Shown here piece after piece: positions 43,138-51,733 of a stretch of DNA of 64,000 bases; the first letter of the stretch is position 1, and each line of letters begins with the position of its first letter. Where the stretch lies: positions 1 to 64,000 of the forward strand of contig JAZQMO010000053.1 of assembly GCA_045543495.1 (NCBI GenBank), in the 5' to 3' direction. A program made the translations under genes and the position numbers. Source of the DNA: RGIG5579 sp045543495. GTDB taxonomy: Bacteria > Bacillota > Clostridia > Oscillospirales > SIG627. Below the pieces are notes generated by a model, which saw only the letters and a program-made list of their open reading frames with translations, made no database searches and had not been told where the DNA came from.

Positions 43138-43803
43138 TTGAAAGAAAAAATTACCCTGCCGTCTTATACCCGCTCAGAGGAGCGATGCAATATGGTCACC
43201 CACATCGTAGGGGGCGGCTTTGGAATCATTGCTCTTGTCCTTTGTCTGATCCGTGCTGTGTTTCACGGGGATGTTTGGGGAGCGGTCTGTGCCTCTGTTT
43301 ACGGCGTTTCCATCATTCTTCTGTTTACTATGTCAAGCATTTATCACGGGCTTGTTCCCATCAAGGCCAAGAAGGTATTTCGAGTGATCGATCATTGCAC
43401 CATCTATCTTCTCATTGCGGGAACCTATACTCCCATTGTGCTGGTGGCCATTCGTCAAATCGCTCCCGTTATGGCTTGGATCATTTTCGGTATTGTCTGG
43501 GCCTCGGCTATCGTTGCCATCACCCTGACCGCCATTGATATGCACCGCTTTCGTGTTTTTTCCATGGTGGCCTATCTTGCCATGGGCTGGTGTGTGCTCA
43601 TTTGCTTGAAGGATGCCATTCGGGCCGTGGGAGGCACGGGAATGCTTCTGATCTTCATCGGCGGAGTGCTGTATACCATCGGCGCCGTGATCTATATGAT
43701 CGGCAAGAAAAAAAAGCTGGAATATGCCCACTCCGTGTTCCACGTTTTCGTTCTCCTTGCCTGCATTCTCCACTTTGTAGCGATCTTTCTCTATGTTTTA
43801 TAA
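43138..43803 (+). CDS. hemolysin III / PAQR family membrane protein
   Basis: A 221-residue protein with seven membrane helices. NMVTHIVGGGFGI, SSIYHGL, RVIDHCTIYLLIAGTYTP and YAHSVFHVFVLLACILHF hold the conserved Ser, Asp and three His residues that form the zinc site of the family. The bacterial members were named for hemolytic activity, but a hydrolase-like role related to lipids is more likely. The start is TTG at 43138 with GAGGAG 10 bp earlier. Confidence 0.92.
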   Translation: MKEKITLPSYTRSEERCNMVTHIVGGGFGIIALVLCLIRAVFHGDVWGAVCASVYGVSIILLFTMSSIYHGLVPIKAKKVFRVIDHCTIYLLIAGTYTPIVLVAIRQIAPVMAWIIFGIVWASAIVAITLTAIDMHRFRVFSMVAYLAMGWCVLICLKDAIRAVGGTGMLLIFIGGVLYTIGAVIYMIGKKKKLEYAHSVFHVFVLLACILHFVAIFLYVL

Positions 43804-43810
43804 TCTTCAA

Positions 43811-43842
43811 AAATTATAATCCGCACAAATTATAATCCGCAC
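43811..43842 (+). repeat. perfect 16-bp tandem repeat, two copies
   Basis: AAATTATAATCCGCAC occurs at 43811-43826 and immediately again at 43827-43842, between the hemolysin III stop and the terminator. It is probably a replication-slippage duplication. Confidence 0.9.
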
Positions 43843-43875
43843 AAAAAAGATCCCCGATTTGGGGATCTTTTTTGT
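43843..43875. terminator. bidirectional terminator
   Basis: AAAAAAGATCCCC and GGGGATCTTTTTT pair around GATTT, between the convergent hemolysin III and ROK genes. Confidence 0.9.
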
Positions 43876-43878
43876 GCT

Positions 43879-45258
43879 TTAAGTTTTAATTTCGGGAAGC
43901 CCTGCCGCGGCTACGCTCTGTCCCACACGGCGACTGTTTTCATCGGGAAGATGAAGCTTGATTGCCAAATGAGGGTATTCCTCCCGCAAGACTCTTTGAC
44001 AAGACTCTATTAGGGCTTCTCCGCCCTTGCCGCTGGTGACACGGCCCAAAAGAAGCAGATGACGGATCTTGTAGATCTTGGCGTAAAGAGGGAGGGTGTG
44101 ACCTAAATAAACGCCGATGGAGCGGAAAATATCAAGGGCTCTTTCGTTTCCGTTTTCAATTTCCTTTTGCACTGCCTTCAGCTTTTCGGCAGGGGAGAGG
44201 GAAGCATCCAAGCCGATTCCCGCTTTGGCGGCAAGCTTGATGACACCGTCCTGTGAAAAATACTTCACGCCGCAGCCCATATCACCGCTCCACTCGTCAA
44301 CCATAGCATCGGGATTGGCATCAACGGGAGCAAAGGCAAGTTCATTCAGCCAGCCCGTAATGTTCCCGTTTTCGTCCACGTAACCGGCGGCCTCGCTGGT
44401 ACCCATGGCAATACCGAGCACGGCGTTGTCCTTTAATTCCATGGCCCCTGCCAGAGCGGTCACATCTCCATCGTTTGCCACCAAGAGGGGAACCTCGCCG
44501 ATCTCTTTTCCCGCACGGATATAAATATCCTTCACCTTTTTGTCAAAATCCTCGGGAGAGACCTTCAAAAAGAGGGAAGCCAGGCGAGTGCGATTGTCTA
44601 CAAAGATTCCTGCCGAGCTGATGCCGATGGCATCCACACGGGGCATTTTGGAGGCGGCGGTTCGGAAGGCCTCTACAATCCCTTGAAAATGGTAATCGGG
44701 ATCAGAATTGGTTTTGGGAAACCAAACCACCTCCTCGGAATACACGGCCTTCCCGTCGATCACGGCGCTGACCTTGCGGTCGCTCCCGCCTGCATCAAAG
44801 CCGATGCGGCATCCGTCAAGATGGCCTCCCACAGCCATTGCCTCATCCTTTTCCTCGGGCTTTTGGGAATAGGGAAGGTGCTTTACGGCAAAGGGAGTCT
44901 CGTAAACGTTCCCCATGGTCTCAAAGTCAAATTTCCGCTCGCCGCTTGCGGCATAAACGGATCGGATCGCTTCAAACACCCTCTTGTTTCCGCAAACGGT
45001 GATCTCAAATCCTCCCTTTGCCCACAAAAGGAACTTGATCTTTCGTTCAATATAGTAGCAGTCTGCCTCAAGGTGCTCCTCGTCCCCGTGAATGAAGGTA
45101 TCCACCAAGGCAGTTTTGCCGTCATTTCGTTTTATGGCGATGGCAATGGGCTCCTCGGCACCCTTCAAAAACTCCTCCTCCCAGCGGTACAGGGGAAGAA
45201 AATCGGGGTCTAAAACAGGCTTGTTTTTCAGTTCTACACAGATTCCGTAGCGCTTCAT
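43879..45258 (-). CDS. ROK family sugar kinase-like protein with N-terminal extension
   Basis: A 459-residue protein whose part from about residue 150 is a ROK/ASKHA fold: GFDAGGSDRKVSAV (phosphate 1), ANDGDVTALAGAM (catalytic Asp), LGIAMGTSEAAGYV (phosphate 2) and a C-terminal LLLGRVTSGKGG. The ROK zinc motif is not seen. The first 150 residues are an extra domain with no recognised family. It overlaps nagA upstream by 4 bp, so a role with N-acetylglucosamine (kinase) is likely, but the active residues need testing. Confidence 0.82.
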   Translation of the reverse strand: MKRYGICVELKNKPVLDPDFLPLYRWEEEFLKGAEEPIAIAIKRNDGKTALVDTFIHGDEEHLEADCYYIERKIKFLLWAKGGFEITVCGNKRVFEAIRSVYAASGERKFDFETMGNVYETPFAVKHLPYSQKPEEKDEAMAVGGHLDGCRIGFDAGGSDRKVSAVIDGKAVYSEEVVWFPKTNSDPDYHFQGIVEAFRTAASKMPRVDAIGISSAGIFVDNRTRLASLFLKVSPEDFDKKVKDIYIRAGKEIGEVPLLVANDGDVTALAGAMELKDNAVLGIAMGTSEAAGYVDENGNITGWLNELAFAPVDANPDAMVDEWSGDMGCGVKYFSQDGVIKLAAKAGIGLDASLSPAEKLKAVQKEIENGNERALDIFRSIGVYLGHTLPLYAKIYKIRHLLLLGRVTSGKGGEALIESCQRVLREEYPHLAIKLHLPDENSRRVGQSVAAAGLPEIKT

Positions 45259-46337
45259 GCTTCATACCTCTTTCCTGCAATGAAAACTTGATCGATGGTC
45301 ATATCCTCCTCGACCGAAATAAGATCCGCATCGTAACCGACCTGAATTTTGCCACGCTTTAAGCCCAAAAGACGGGCAGGGGTTTCGGTGGCCATTTTCA
45401 CTGCTTCATCAAAATCGATCCCCATTTTTACGGCACAGCAAACGCAGTGCCACAGGGTGGAGCCGGAGCCTGCAAGGGTATCGGTTCCGTCCAGATATAC
45501 CGCCCCGTTTCTGACCTTTACCGCAATGCCGCCGGATTCCGATACCGTTCCCTCGGTAAGACCCGCAGGGCGGATGGCATCGCTGATCAAAGTCAGCCTG
45601 TCACTGCCGAACATTTTGTATGCGGCCAAAACACTTGCCTTATGAATGTGAACTCCGTCGCAAATGATCTGCGCCCAGATCCCCTTTTCCGAAGCCGCCC
45701 CGATGGGGCCGGGCTTGCGGTGATGAAGAGGCTGCATGGCGTTGAAGGTGTGTGTGAGACATTTCGCTCCGTTTTCAATGGCCTCAATTGCCGTGTCATA
45801 ATCGGCATCGGTGTGCCCTAAGGAGGCGATCACTCCCTCTGCGGAAATGCGGCGGATAAATTCCATACTGCCCGCCTGCTCGGGGGCAACGGTGATCATT
45901 TTCACATTGCCGAACTTCTTGAATTCCTCATAGTCGGGCGCCTTGATGAAAGCTTCGTTTTGAGCTCCCTTGTATTTGGGAGAAATATAAGGCCCCTCCA
46001 AATGAAAGCCGTGGATTCTGGTGCCGGGATGATCGGTTTTTTTGTGAGTCACCTCAATTAGGGTTTCGGTGTCCATGGTCATGGTGGTGGGAAGCCAGGT
46101 GGTGGTGCCGTTTTTAGCCAAAAAATCGCACATGGGGGCAAAGTCGCCGTCCAGTGTATCCATACCGATACAGCCGTGTGCGTGCACCTCAATAAGGCCG
46201 GGGATCACCCTTCTTCCGTCGGCATCGACTCCGCAAAGGCCTTTTTCGCAGTTGATATCGGCAATGATTCCATCTTCGATGATGATGTTTTGTATCCTGC
46301 CCTTAATGTTTGCATTTTTAATTACGGTTTGGCTCAT
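45255..46337 (-). CDS. nagA: N-acetylglucosamine-6-phosphate deacetylase
   Basis: A 360-residue amidohydrolase that converts GlcNAc-6-phosphate to glucosamine-6-phosphate. Metal and catalytic residues are visible in IEVHAHGCIGMD, FHLEGPYISP (Glu), SLGHTDA and HTFNAM (His pair) and LISDAIRPAG (Asp). The ATG at 46337 starts MSQTVIKNANIKG. It is coupled to the ROK gene by a 4-bp overlap and divergent from an AraC regulator. No nagB lies in this window. Confidence 0.95.
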   Translation of the reverse strand: MSQTVIKNANIKGRIQNIIIEDGIIADINCEKGLCGVDADGRRVIPGLIEVHAHGCIGMDTLDGDFAPMCDFLAKNGTTTWLPTTMTMDTETLIEVTHKKTDHPGTRIHGFHLEGPYISPKYKGAQNEAFIKAPDYEEFKKFGNVKMITVAPEQAGSMEFIRRISAEGVIASLGHTDADYDTAIEAIENGAKCLTHTFNAMQPLHHRKPGPIGAASEKGIWAQIICDGVHIHKASVLAAYKMFGSDRLTLISDAIRPAGLTEGTVSESGGIAVKVRNGAVYLDGTDTLAGSGSTLWHCVCCAVKMGIDFDEAVKMATETPARLLGLKRGKIQVGYDADLISVEEDMTIDQVFIAGKRYEA

Positions 46338-46370
46338 TGATCGATCTCTTTTCTTTTTCTTGTTAAGAAG

Positions 46371-46399
46371 AGTATACCATACTTTCTCCCGCTTTGGAA
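46371..46399 (-). promoter_or_regulatory. nagA promoter TTCCAA-N17-TATACT
   Basis: A good -10 (46376-46371) but weak -35 (46399-46394) on the minus strand, which would fit dependence on an activator such as the divergent AraC protein. Confidence 0.5.
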
Positions 46400-46456
46400 G
46401 AGGAAAAATTGGTAGATTTGCACATTTTCTTTTGCATTTTTCAGTAAAATAATCAA

Positions 46457-46485
46457 TTGCTTTTTTTGCCAAAATACGATATGAT
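46457..46485 (+). promoter_or_regulatory. araC promoter TTGCTT-N17-TATGAT
   Basis: The boxes lie at 46457-46462 and 46480-46485, about 48 bp before the regulator start. Confidence 0.6.
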
Positions 46486-46532
46486 AGCATCAGAAGGTTT
46501 TGAATGGATCGAAATCTTATTGGAGGAAGCAA

Positions 46533-47435
46533 ATGGAGTACAAAAAGACTGTATTGAGAAGGGAATTCCATGTGGACGATGTCATATCCGTCCACTATTT
46601 CGAATATACCGTGGATTTTGCCTTTTCCGGAGAATTGCATGATTTTTGGGAATTTGTTTACGCCGATAAGAACGAGCTTGTGATCACCGCCGATACCAAG
46701 CAGGTCATTCTGCCGCAGGGAAGTATGTTCCTCCATAAGCCCATGGAATTTCATAATGTGCGGGGAAATGGGCAAAATGCACCCAATTCCGTCATTGTTT
46801 CCTTTTCCTCCGATTGTAAGGAGCTTTATGATATTGCAGGCCGTGCCTTGGCCTGTAACGAAGCGGAAAAATCCCTGATGGCGGGCATTATTACCGAAAC
46901 CGCCAACGCCTTTGTCACTCCCCTGGGCGACCCTTATACCGAGGAGCTGATTCGGAGGGAGGACTCCGTCTTTGGCTGTGAACAGCTGATCTTAATGCGA
47001 TTGGAATCCCTCTTCATTTCTCTTATCCGTCGCTATCAGAATAACGAGCTTTGCGAAAGTCTGGATGAGAAGGATGCCACCAAGCGCAGGAAGGATGAGG
47101 TCAGGCTTCGTCAGATCTGCAGCTTTATGCTGGATCATGTAGAGAGCGAGCTTACCTCCCGTGATATTCAAAAGCAATTTTTTATTTCGGAATCCAGCCT
47201 TCAAAAGCTGTTTCAGCATAAGGTGGGTTGCGGCGCCATTCAGCATTTCCAAAGAATGAAGATCGACCGTGCCAAGGAATTGATCCGAGAAAAGAAACTG
47301 AACTTTTCCGAAATCTCCGAGCGCCTTTCCTTTTCCTCCATTCATTATTTTTCCAGGCGCTTTAAGGCGATCACGGGAATGACCCCGTCGGAATACGCCG
47401 CCAGTGTAAAATCCTTCGTCCAATTCAGAGACTAA
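46533..47435 (+). CDS. AraC family transcriptional regulator
   Basis: A 300-residue regulator with an N-terminal cupin domain (HFLHKPMEFHN-type metal-like loop seen as MFLHKPMEFHN near residue 72) and the C-terminal double helix-turn-helix, the second with ISERLSFSSIHYFSRRFK. Divergent placement suggests that it controls nagA and the ROK gene in response to an amino sugar. GGAGGA at 46522-46527 fixes the start at 46533. Confidence 0.9.
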   Translation: MEYKKTVLRREFHVDDVISVHYFEYTVDFAFSGELHDFWEFVYADKNELVITADTKQVILPQGSMFLHKPMEFHNVRGNGQNAPNSVIVSFSSDCKELYDIAGRALACNEAEKSLMAGIITETANAFVTPLGDPYTEELIRREDSVFGCEQLILMRLESLFISLIRRYQNNELCESLDEKDATKRRKDEVRLRQICSFMLDHVESELTSRDIQKQFFISESSLQKLFQHKVGCGAIQHFQRMKIDRAKELIREKKLNFSEISERLSFSSIHYFSRRFKAITGMTPSEYAASVKSFVQFRD

Positions 47436-47549
47436 AAAAACAGCAACCGATTGTGGCACCCTCCGTAAGGAAGGTGCCACAGTTACATTTTGCATAGAAA
47501 ACGGAGACTACTTCTTTACGAAGTGTCTCCGTTTCGGTTGCTTTTTTGT
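47434..47549. terminator. three-way-junction terminator between convergent genes
   Basis: An outer stem (GCAACCGA 47443-47450 with TCGGTTGC 47534-47541, flanked by A- and T-runs) encloses two perfect hairpins: TGTGGCACC/GGTGCCACA (47452-47481) and AAACGGAGAC/GTCTCCGTTT (47499-47533). The outer arms alone would terminate in both directions; the nested form is unusual. Confidence 0.8.
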
Positions 47550-47550
47550 C

Positions 47551-48477
47551 TTAATCAAACAGGGGAGTGGAAAAATACCGCTCTGCCGTATCGGGGAGCA
47601 CGGTGACCACGGTCTTTCCCTTTCCGAGCTTTTTGGCAAGGCGAATGGCCGCCGCCACATTGGTGCCGCTGGAAATGCCGCACATAATGCCTTCCTTTCT
47701 TGCCAGATTCTTGGCGGTGGAAAGGGCCTCGTCATCTCCGATGATGCACACATCATCAATAATGGACTGATTCAAAATATTGGGAATGACCCCGTCGCCG
47801 ATTCCCATTTGAATGTGAGTGCCGATGGACCCACCGGATAAAATTGCGGCGTTTTCGGGCTCTGCCGCCCAAATGGTGATATCGGGATTGTTTTCCTTTA
47901 ATACCTCACCGATTCCCGTAATGGTGCCGCCCGTTCCGATGCCGGAGCAAAATCCGTGAATGGGGGCGTTTACCTCACGAAGGATCTCCCTTGCGGTCTG
48001 GTTGCGCTGAATGGCGGGATTGGCAGGATTTTCAAACTGCTGAGGAACGAAAACCTTGGCATTTTCCGCCTTCATTCTCAAAGCGGTGTTGAGACATTCC
48101 TCAATGCAAAGACCGATGTTTCCGTCATCGTGGATCAAAATGACCTCTGCACCGTAGTGCTCCACAAGCTTTCTTCTTTCAATGCTTACGGAATCGGGCA
48201 TGATGATCTTGACCTTATAGCCCTTTACGGCGCCTACCAAAGCAAGGCCGATGCCCTGATTTCCGCTGGTCGGCTCCACAATGATGGAGTCGGGCTTCAA
48301 AAGTCCCTTTTCCTCGGCATCGCAGATCATATTATAGGCGGTTCTGGTTTTTATGGAGCCGCCCACATTCAGCCCCTCAAACTTAACCAGAATATCGGCA
48401 CAGTTTTCGGGAACCATATGGCGCAAACGAATGATGGGGGTGTTTCCCATCGCATCTAAAATGGAATTACAAATCAT
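47551..48477 (-). CDS. cysteine synthase family PLP enzyme, divergent
   Basis: A 308-residue beta-replacing PLP enzyme. The PLP lysine lies in GGSIKTRTAYNMI, where the usual KDR is KTR. EPTSGNQGIGLALVG, GIGTGGTITGIGE and the C-terminal ISSGTNVAAA are kept. Compared with the cysK at 12-13 kb it has the same length but only moderate similarity. It may be a second cysteine synthase or work on another O-activated serine. GGAAGGA precedes the ATG at 48477. It is monocistronic. Confidence 0.88.
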   Translation of the reverse strand: MICNSILDAMGNTPIIRLRHMVPENCADILVKFEGLNVGGSIKTRTAYNMICDAEEKGLLKPDSIIVEPTSGNQGIGLALVGAVKGYKVKIIMPDSVSIERRKLVEHYGAEVILIHDDGNIGLCIEECLNTALRMKAENAKVFVPQQFENPANPAIQRNQTAREILREVNAPIHGFCSGIGTGGTITGIGEVLKENNPDITIWAAEPENAAILSGGSIGTHIQMGIGDGVIPNILNQSIIDDVCIIGDDEALSTAKNLARKEGIMCGISSGTNVAAAIRLAKKLGKGKTVVTVLPDTAERYFSTPLFD

Positions 48478-48591
48478 AAAAAAGTCCTTCCCAATCAATA
48501 TCCAAATCAGTATATCACGCTTTTTGACCGATTGCAACAAAAAAACAAGGAAATTCTCAATGATTTTTTTCCTTCGCTTCCCGATTTGGGA

Positions 48592-48620
48592 TTGACAAAC
48601 ATCCTTTCCGTTTGTATAAT
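48592..48620 (+). promoter_or_regulatory. perfect pfl promoter TTGACA-N17-TATAAT
   Basis: TTGACA at 48592-48597 and TATAAT at 48615-48620. The expected start near 48627 is the first base of the riboswitch. Confidence 0.9.
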
Positions 48621-48624
48621 AATA

Positions 48625-48728
48625 TTGTCCTTGCGACTGACGGAACATAGATTACTATGAGGAAACAAGGATGCATATTGCCGACCGTCTGGGCATCCTA
48701 CAAGTTAGGATGTCTTTTTGTTTTTTTA
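48625..48728 (+). promoter_or_regulatory. ZTP (pfl motif) riboswitch with transcription attenuator
   Basis: The first domain is closed by TCCTTG (48628-48633) and CAAGGA (48666-48671) and contains the conserved GCGACTGACGG and ACTATGAGGAAAC blocks. The second conserved block GCCGACCGTCTGGGCA lies at 48680-48695. It runs directly into a terminator: CATCCTA/TAGGATG (48694-48712) followed by TCTTTTTG and seven T. The GGGCATCC bases are shared, so ligand binding would prevent the terminator. This matches the known ZTP riboswitch, here in front of its namesake pfl gene. Confidence 0.92.
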
Positions 48729-48757
48729 ATTTTGCAAATGTATGGAGGAACAAGAGA

Positions 48758-50977
48758 ATGTGGCACGGATTTCGTGAAGGAAAGTGGCAAACAGAAATCA
48801 ATTTGAGAGATTTTATTATTCAAAACTATACTCCTTATGAGGGGGACGCCTCCTTTTTGAAGAGTACCACCGCCCGCACCGATTCGGTCAGAAAAGAGTA
48901 TGAGCGTCTTTTGGCTCTGGAAAACGAAAAGGGCGGGGTTCTTGATGTGGATACCACCCGTGTCTCCTCGCTTCTCACCTTTGAGCCCGGCTACCTGAAA
49001 AAAGGGGAGGATCTGATCGTCGGTCTTCAGACCGATCAGCCCTTGAAGCGTGCAGTGAACCCCTTTGCAGGCTATCGCAATGCGGTTCAGGCTTGCCGTG
49101 CCTACGGGTATGAGATCGGCGAGAGCATTCAAAACGAATTCAAATACCGCACCACCCATAATACGGGCGTGTTCCGTGTATATACAGACACGATGAAGAA
49201 GGCCCGCCACGCAGGTGTTCTCACCGGCCTTCCCGATGCTTACGCCCGAGGCAGAATCATCGGTGACTACCGCCGCATCGCTCTCTACGGTATGAAATAT
49301 CTGATCGAGGAGCGTAAAAAGGATAAGGCAAGGATCTCCGAGCGTGAAATGACCCCCGAGACCATTCATCTCGTGGAGGATCTGGAGCGCCAGATAGAGT
49401 TTATGAATCAGCTGGTTACCATGGCCCAGTCCTACGGCTACGATATCACCGTGCCCGCCCGCAACGCCCGAGAGGCCATTCAATGGCTGTATTTCGGTTA
49501 TCTCGGTGCCGTGAAGGAGCAGAACGGTGCGGCCAACAGCATCGGTAGAATTTCCGCCTTCCTTGATATTTACATTGAAAGAGACTTGAAGGAAGGGGTT
49601 TTGACGGAAGAGGAAGCACAGGAGCTGATCGACGATCTGGTTTTGAAAATGCGATTGGTCCGTCACCTTCGCACCCCCGAATACAACGAGCTCTTTGCCG
49701 GAGATCCCGTTTGGGTCACTCTGTCCTTGGCGGGAATGACCGAGGACGGAAAAAGCCTTGTTACCAAGACCTGCTATCGCTTCCTGCAGACTCTTTACAA
49801 TCTCGGACCCAGCGCCGAGCCCAACATTACCGTTCTTTGGTCGGAAAAGCTTCCCGATCCCTTCAAGGAATTTTGCTGCAAGGTCTCCATTGATACAGAT
49901 TCCATTCAGTATGAAAACGATGAGGTCATGCGTAAGGACTTCGGGGATGATTATTCCATTGCTTGCTGCGTTTCCGCTATGAAAACGGGCAAGCAAATGC
50001 AGTTCTTCGGTGCAAGATGCAATCTTGCCAAGGTGCTTTTGATGGCCCTCAACGGCGGTAAGGATGAGATCCACGGAGAGCAGATCGCCCCCGAGGGTGA
50101 GGTGTTCCCCGAGGAGGTGCTTTCCTACGATAAGGTGCTCGCTGCCTTCAAGAAATATGCCTCCTGGATGGCAAAGCTCTATGTGAATACCATGAATGTA
50201 ATTCATTATATGCACGATCGCTACGCCTATGAAAGATTGATGATGAGCCTTCACGATCCCGAGCCCGAGAGACTTATGGCCTTCGGCATCAGTGGCTTTT
50301 CCGTGTTGGCTGACAGTCTCAGTGCCATTCGCTATGCTTCGGTGACCCCCGTTCGGGATGAAAGAGGCCTGATCGTGGATTTCAAGGTGGAAGGTGATTT
50401 CCCCAAATACGGAAATGATGATGACCGTGTGGATGAGATCGCTTCTTGGATCTCCGAGTTCTTCTATCACGAGCTTTGCAAAACGCCTTGCTACCGTGGT
50501 GCTAAGCATACTCTGTCCATTCTCACCATTACCTCCAATGTGGTTTACGGTCAGAAAACAGGTGCCACCCCCGATGGCAGAAAGAAGGGCGAGCCCTTTG
50601 CCCCCGGTGCCCATCCCATGCACGGCAGAGATATGGAGGGAGCTTTGGCCTCTTTGAATTCCGTTGCCAAGATCGGCTACGATTGCTGTCAGGACGGCAT
50701 TTCCAACACCTTCACCATTACCCCCACCGCTCTGGGTGCGGATGATGCGGGAAGAATTCAGAATCTCAAGCAGGTTTTGGATGGATATTTTAAGCAGAAT
50801 GCGCACCATTTGAATGTCAATGTACTAAACCGTCAAAAGCTTGTGGACGCCATGGAAAATCCTCAGCTTTATCCCTCTCTCACCATCCGTGTCAGCGGAT
50901 ATGCGGTGAATTTCAATAAGCTTTCCAAGGATAAGCAAAAAGAAGTGATCGCAAGAACCTTCCACGAGAAGTTTTAA
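48758..50977 (+). CDS. pflB: formate C-acetyltransferase (pyruvate formate-lyase)
   Basis: A glycyl-radical enzyme of 739 residues that splits pyruvate into acetyl-CoA and formate. The adjacent active-site cysteines are in YSIACCVSAM (about residues 410) and the glycyl radical in IRVSGYAVNF near the C terminus. GGAGGAA at 48744-48750 marks the ATG at 48758. It is followed without gap by its activase. Expression is controlled by the ZTP riboswitch, linking formate supply to purine one-carbon demand. Confidence 0.96.
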   Translation: MWHGFREGKWQTEINLRDFIIQNYTPYEGDASFLKSTTARTDSVRKEYERLLALENEKGGVLDVDTTRVSSLLTFEPGYLKKGEDLIVGLQTDQPLKRAVNPFAGYRNAVQACRAYGYEIGESIQNEFKYRTTHNTGVFRVYTDTMKKARHAGVLTGLPDAYARGRIIGDYRRIALYGMKYLIEERKKDKARISEREMTPETIHLVEDLERQIEFMNQLVTMAQSYGYDITVPARNAREAIQWLYFGYLGAVKEQNGAANSIGRISAFLDIYIERDLKEGVLTEEEAQELIDDLVLKMRLVRHLRTPEYNELFAGDPVWVTLSLAGMTEDGKSLVTKTCYRFLQTLYNLGPSAEPNITVLWSEKLPDPFKEFCCKVSIDTDSIQYENDEVMRKDFGDDYSIACCVSAMKTGKQMQFFGARCNLAKVLLMALNGGKDEIHGEQIAPEGEVFPEEVLSYDKVLAAFKKYASWMAKLYVNTMNVIHYMHDRYAYERLMMSLHDPEPERLMAFGISGFSVLADSLSAIRYASVTPVRDERGLIVDFKVEGDFPKYGNDDDRVDEIASWISEFFYHELCKTPCYRGAKHTLSILTITSNVVYGQKTGATPDGRKKGEPFAPGAHPMHGRDMEGALASLNSVAKIGYDCCQDGISNTFTITPTALGADDAGRIQNLKQVLDGYFKQNAHHLNVNVLNRQKLVDAMENPQLYPSLTIRVSGYAVNFNKLSKDKQKEVIARTFHEKF

Positions 50978-51693
50978 TGGAGGGCTTTCTTCATTCCTTT
51001 GAGAGCCTTGCCGCCGTGGATGGGGAAGGACTGCGGGTTGCCGCCTTTTTGGCGGGCTGCCCCCTGCGATGCGTGTTCTGTCACAATCCCGATACCTGGC
51101 AGCAAGGAGAAAAGAGGATCGGTGCGGCCTCTCTTGCCCAAAAAATCAGCCGTTATCAGCCCTATTTCGGCGCAAACGGCGGCGTTACCTTCAGCGGCGG
51201 AGAGCCCCTTTTGCAGGCAGAGTTTCTTCTGGAGGTCATCTCCCATCTGAAGCAAATGAAGATCGGCTACGTGGTGGATACCTCGGGCTTTGTCCCCCTA
51301 ACGCCTGCCGTAAAAGAGGTTTTGTCAGGGGCTCAGCAGGTTCTTTTGGATCTGAAATTTTGGGATGATGCTTCATACCGAGCCTATACGGGGGTGTCCA
51401 TTGCGCCTACCCTTGAAACCCTTTCGTTTTTAGAAAGCATCGGAAAAAGCACTCGAATCCGAACCGTGGTGATTCCCGGGCTCAATGACTCCGTCGCGAT
51501 CCTTTCCCGCTATCTTCCCCTTGTGAAGGGGATCGGATGTATCAAAAGCTATGAGCTTTTGCCGTTTCACACAATGGGCTTCTTTAAGTATGAGGAGCTG
51601 GGAGTTTCCAATCCCTTAAAATCAACTCCTGCTCTGGAGCCCGCAGTCAAGGACAGACTGCAAGCTTTTATGGATCAGAATCTCGCAATATAA
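50977..51693 (+). CDS. pflA: pyruvate formate-lyase activating enzyme
   Basis: A 238-residue radical-SAM enzyme that installs the glycyl radical on PflB. The cluster motif CPLRCVFCHNPDTW (CxxxCxxC) begins near residue 26 and FSGGEPLLQ (GGE motif) follows. The ATG shares a base with the pflB stop (TAATG), so translation is coupled and stoichiometry is linked. Confidence 0.96.
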   Translation: MEGFLHSFESLAAVDGEGLRVAAFLAGCPLRCVFCHNPDTWQQGEKRIGAASLAQKISRYQPYFGANGGVTFSGGEPLLQAEFLLEVISHLKQMKIGYVVDTSGFVPLTPAVKEVLSGAQQVLLDLKFWDDASYRAYTGVSIAPTLETLSFLESIGKSTRIRTVVIPGLNDSVAILSRYLPLVKGIGCIKSYELLPFHTMGFFKYEELGVSNPLKSTPALEPAVKDRLQAFMDQNLAI

Positions 51694-51733
51694 AAATTTC
51701 CCTGTGATCTTGTATCACAGGGAAATTTTTTTT
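51692..51733. terminator. bidirectional terminator
   Basis: AAAATTTCCCTGTGAT and ATCACAGGGAAATTTT form a 16-bp stem around CTTGT. It lies between convergent pflA and thrH. Confidence 0.93.

Noticed and set aside
48698..50809. A 703-codon minus-strand frame opposite pflB
   Set aside because: Antisense to an unmistakable pflB with strong codon bias; no ribosome site or family resemblance.
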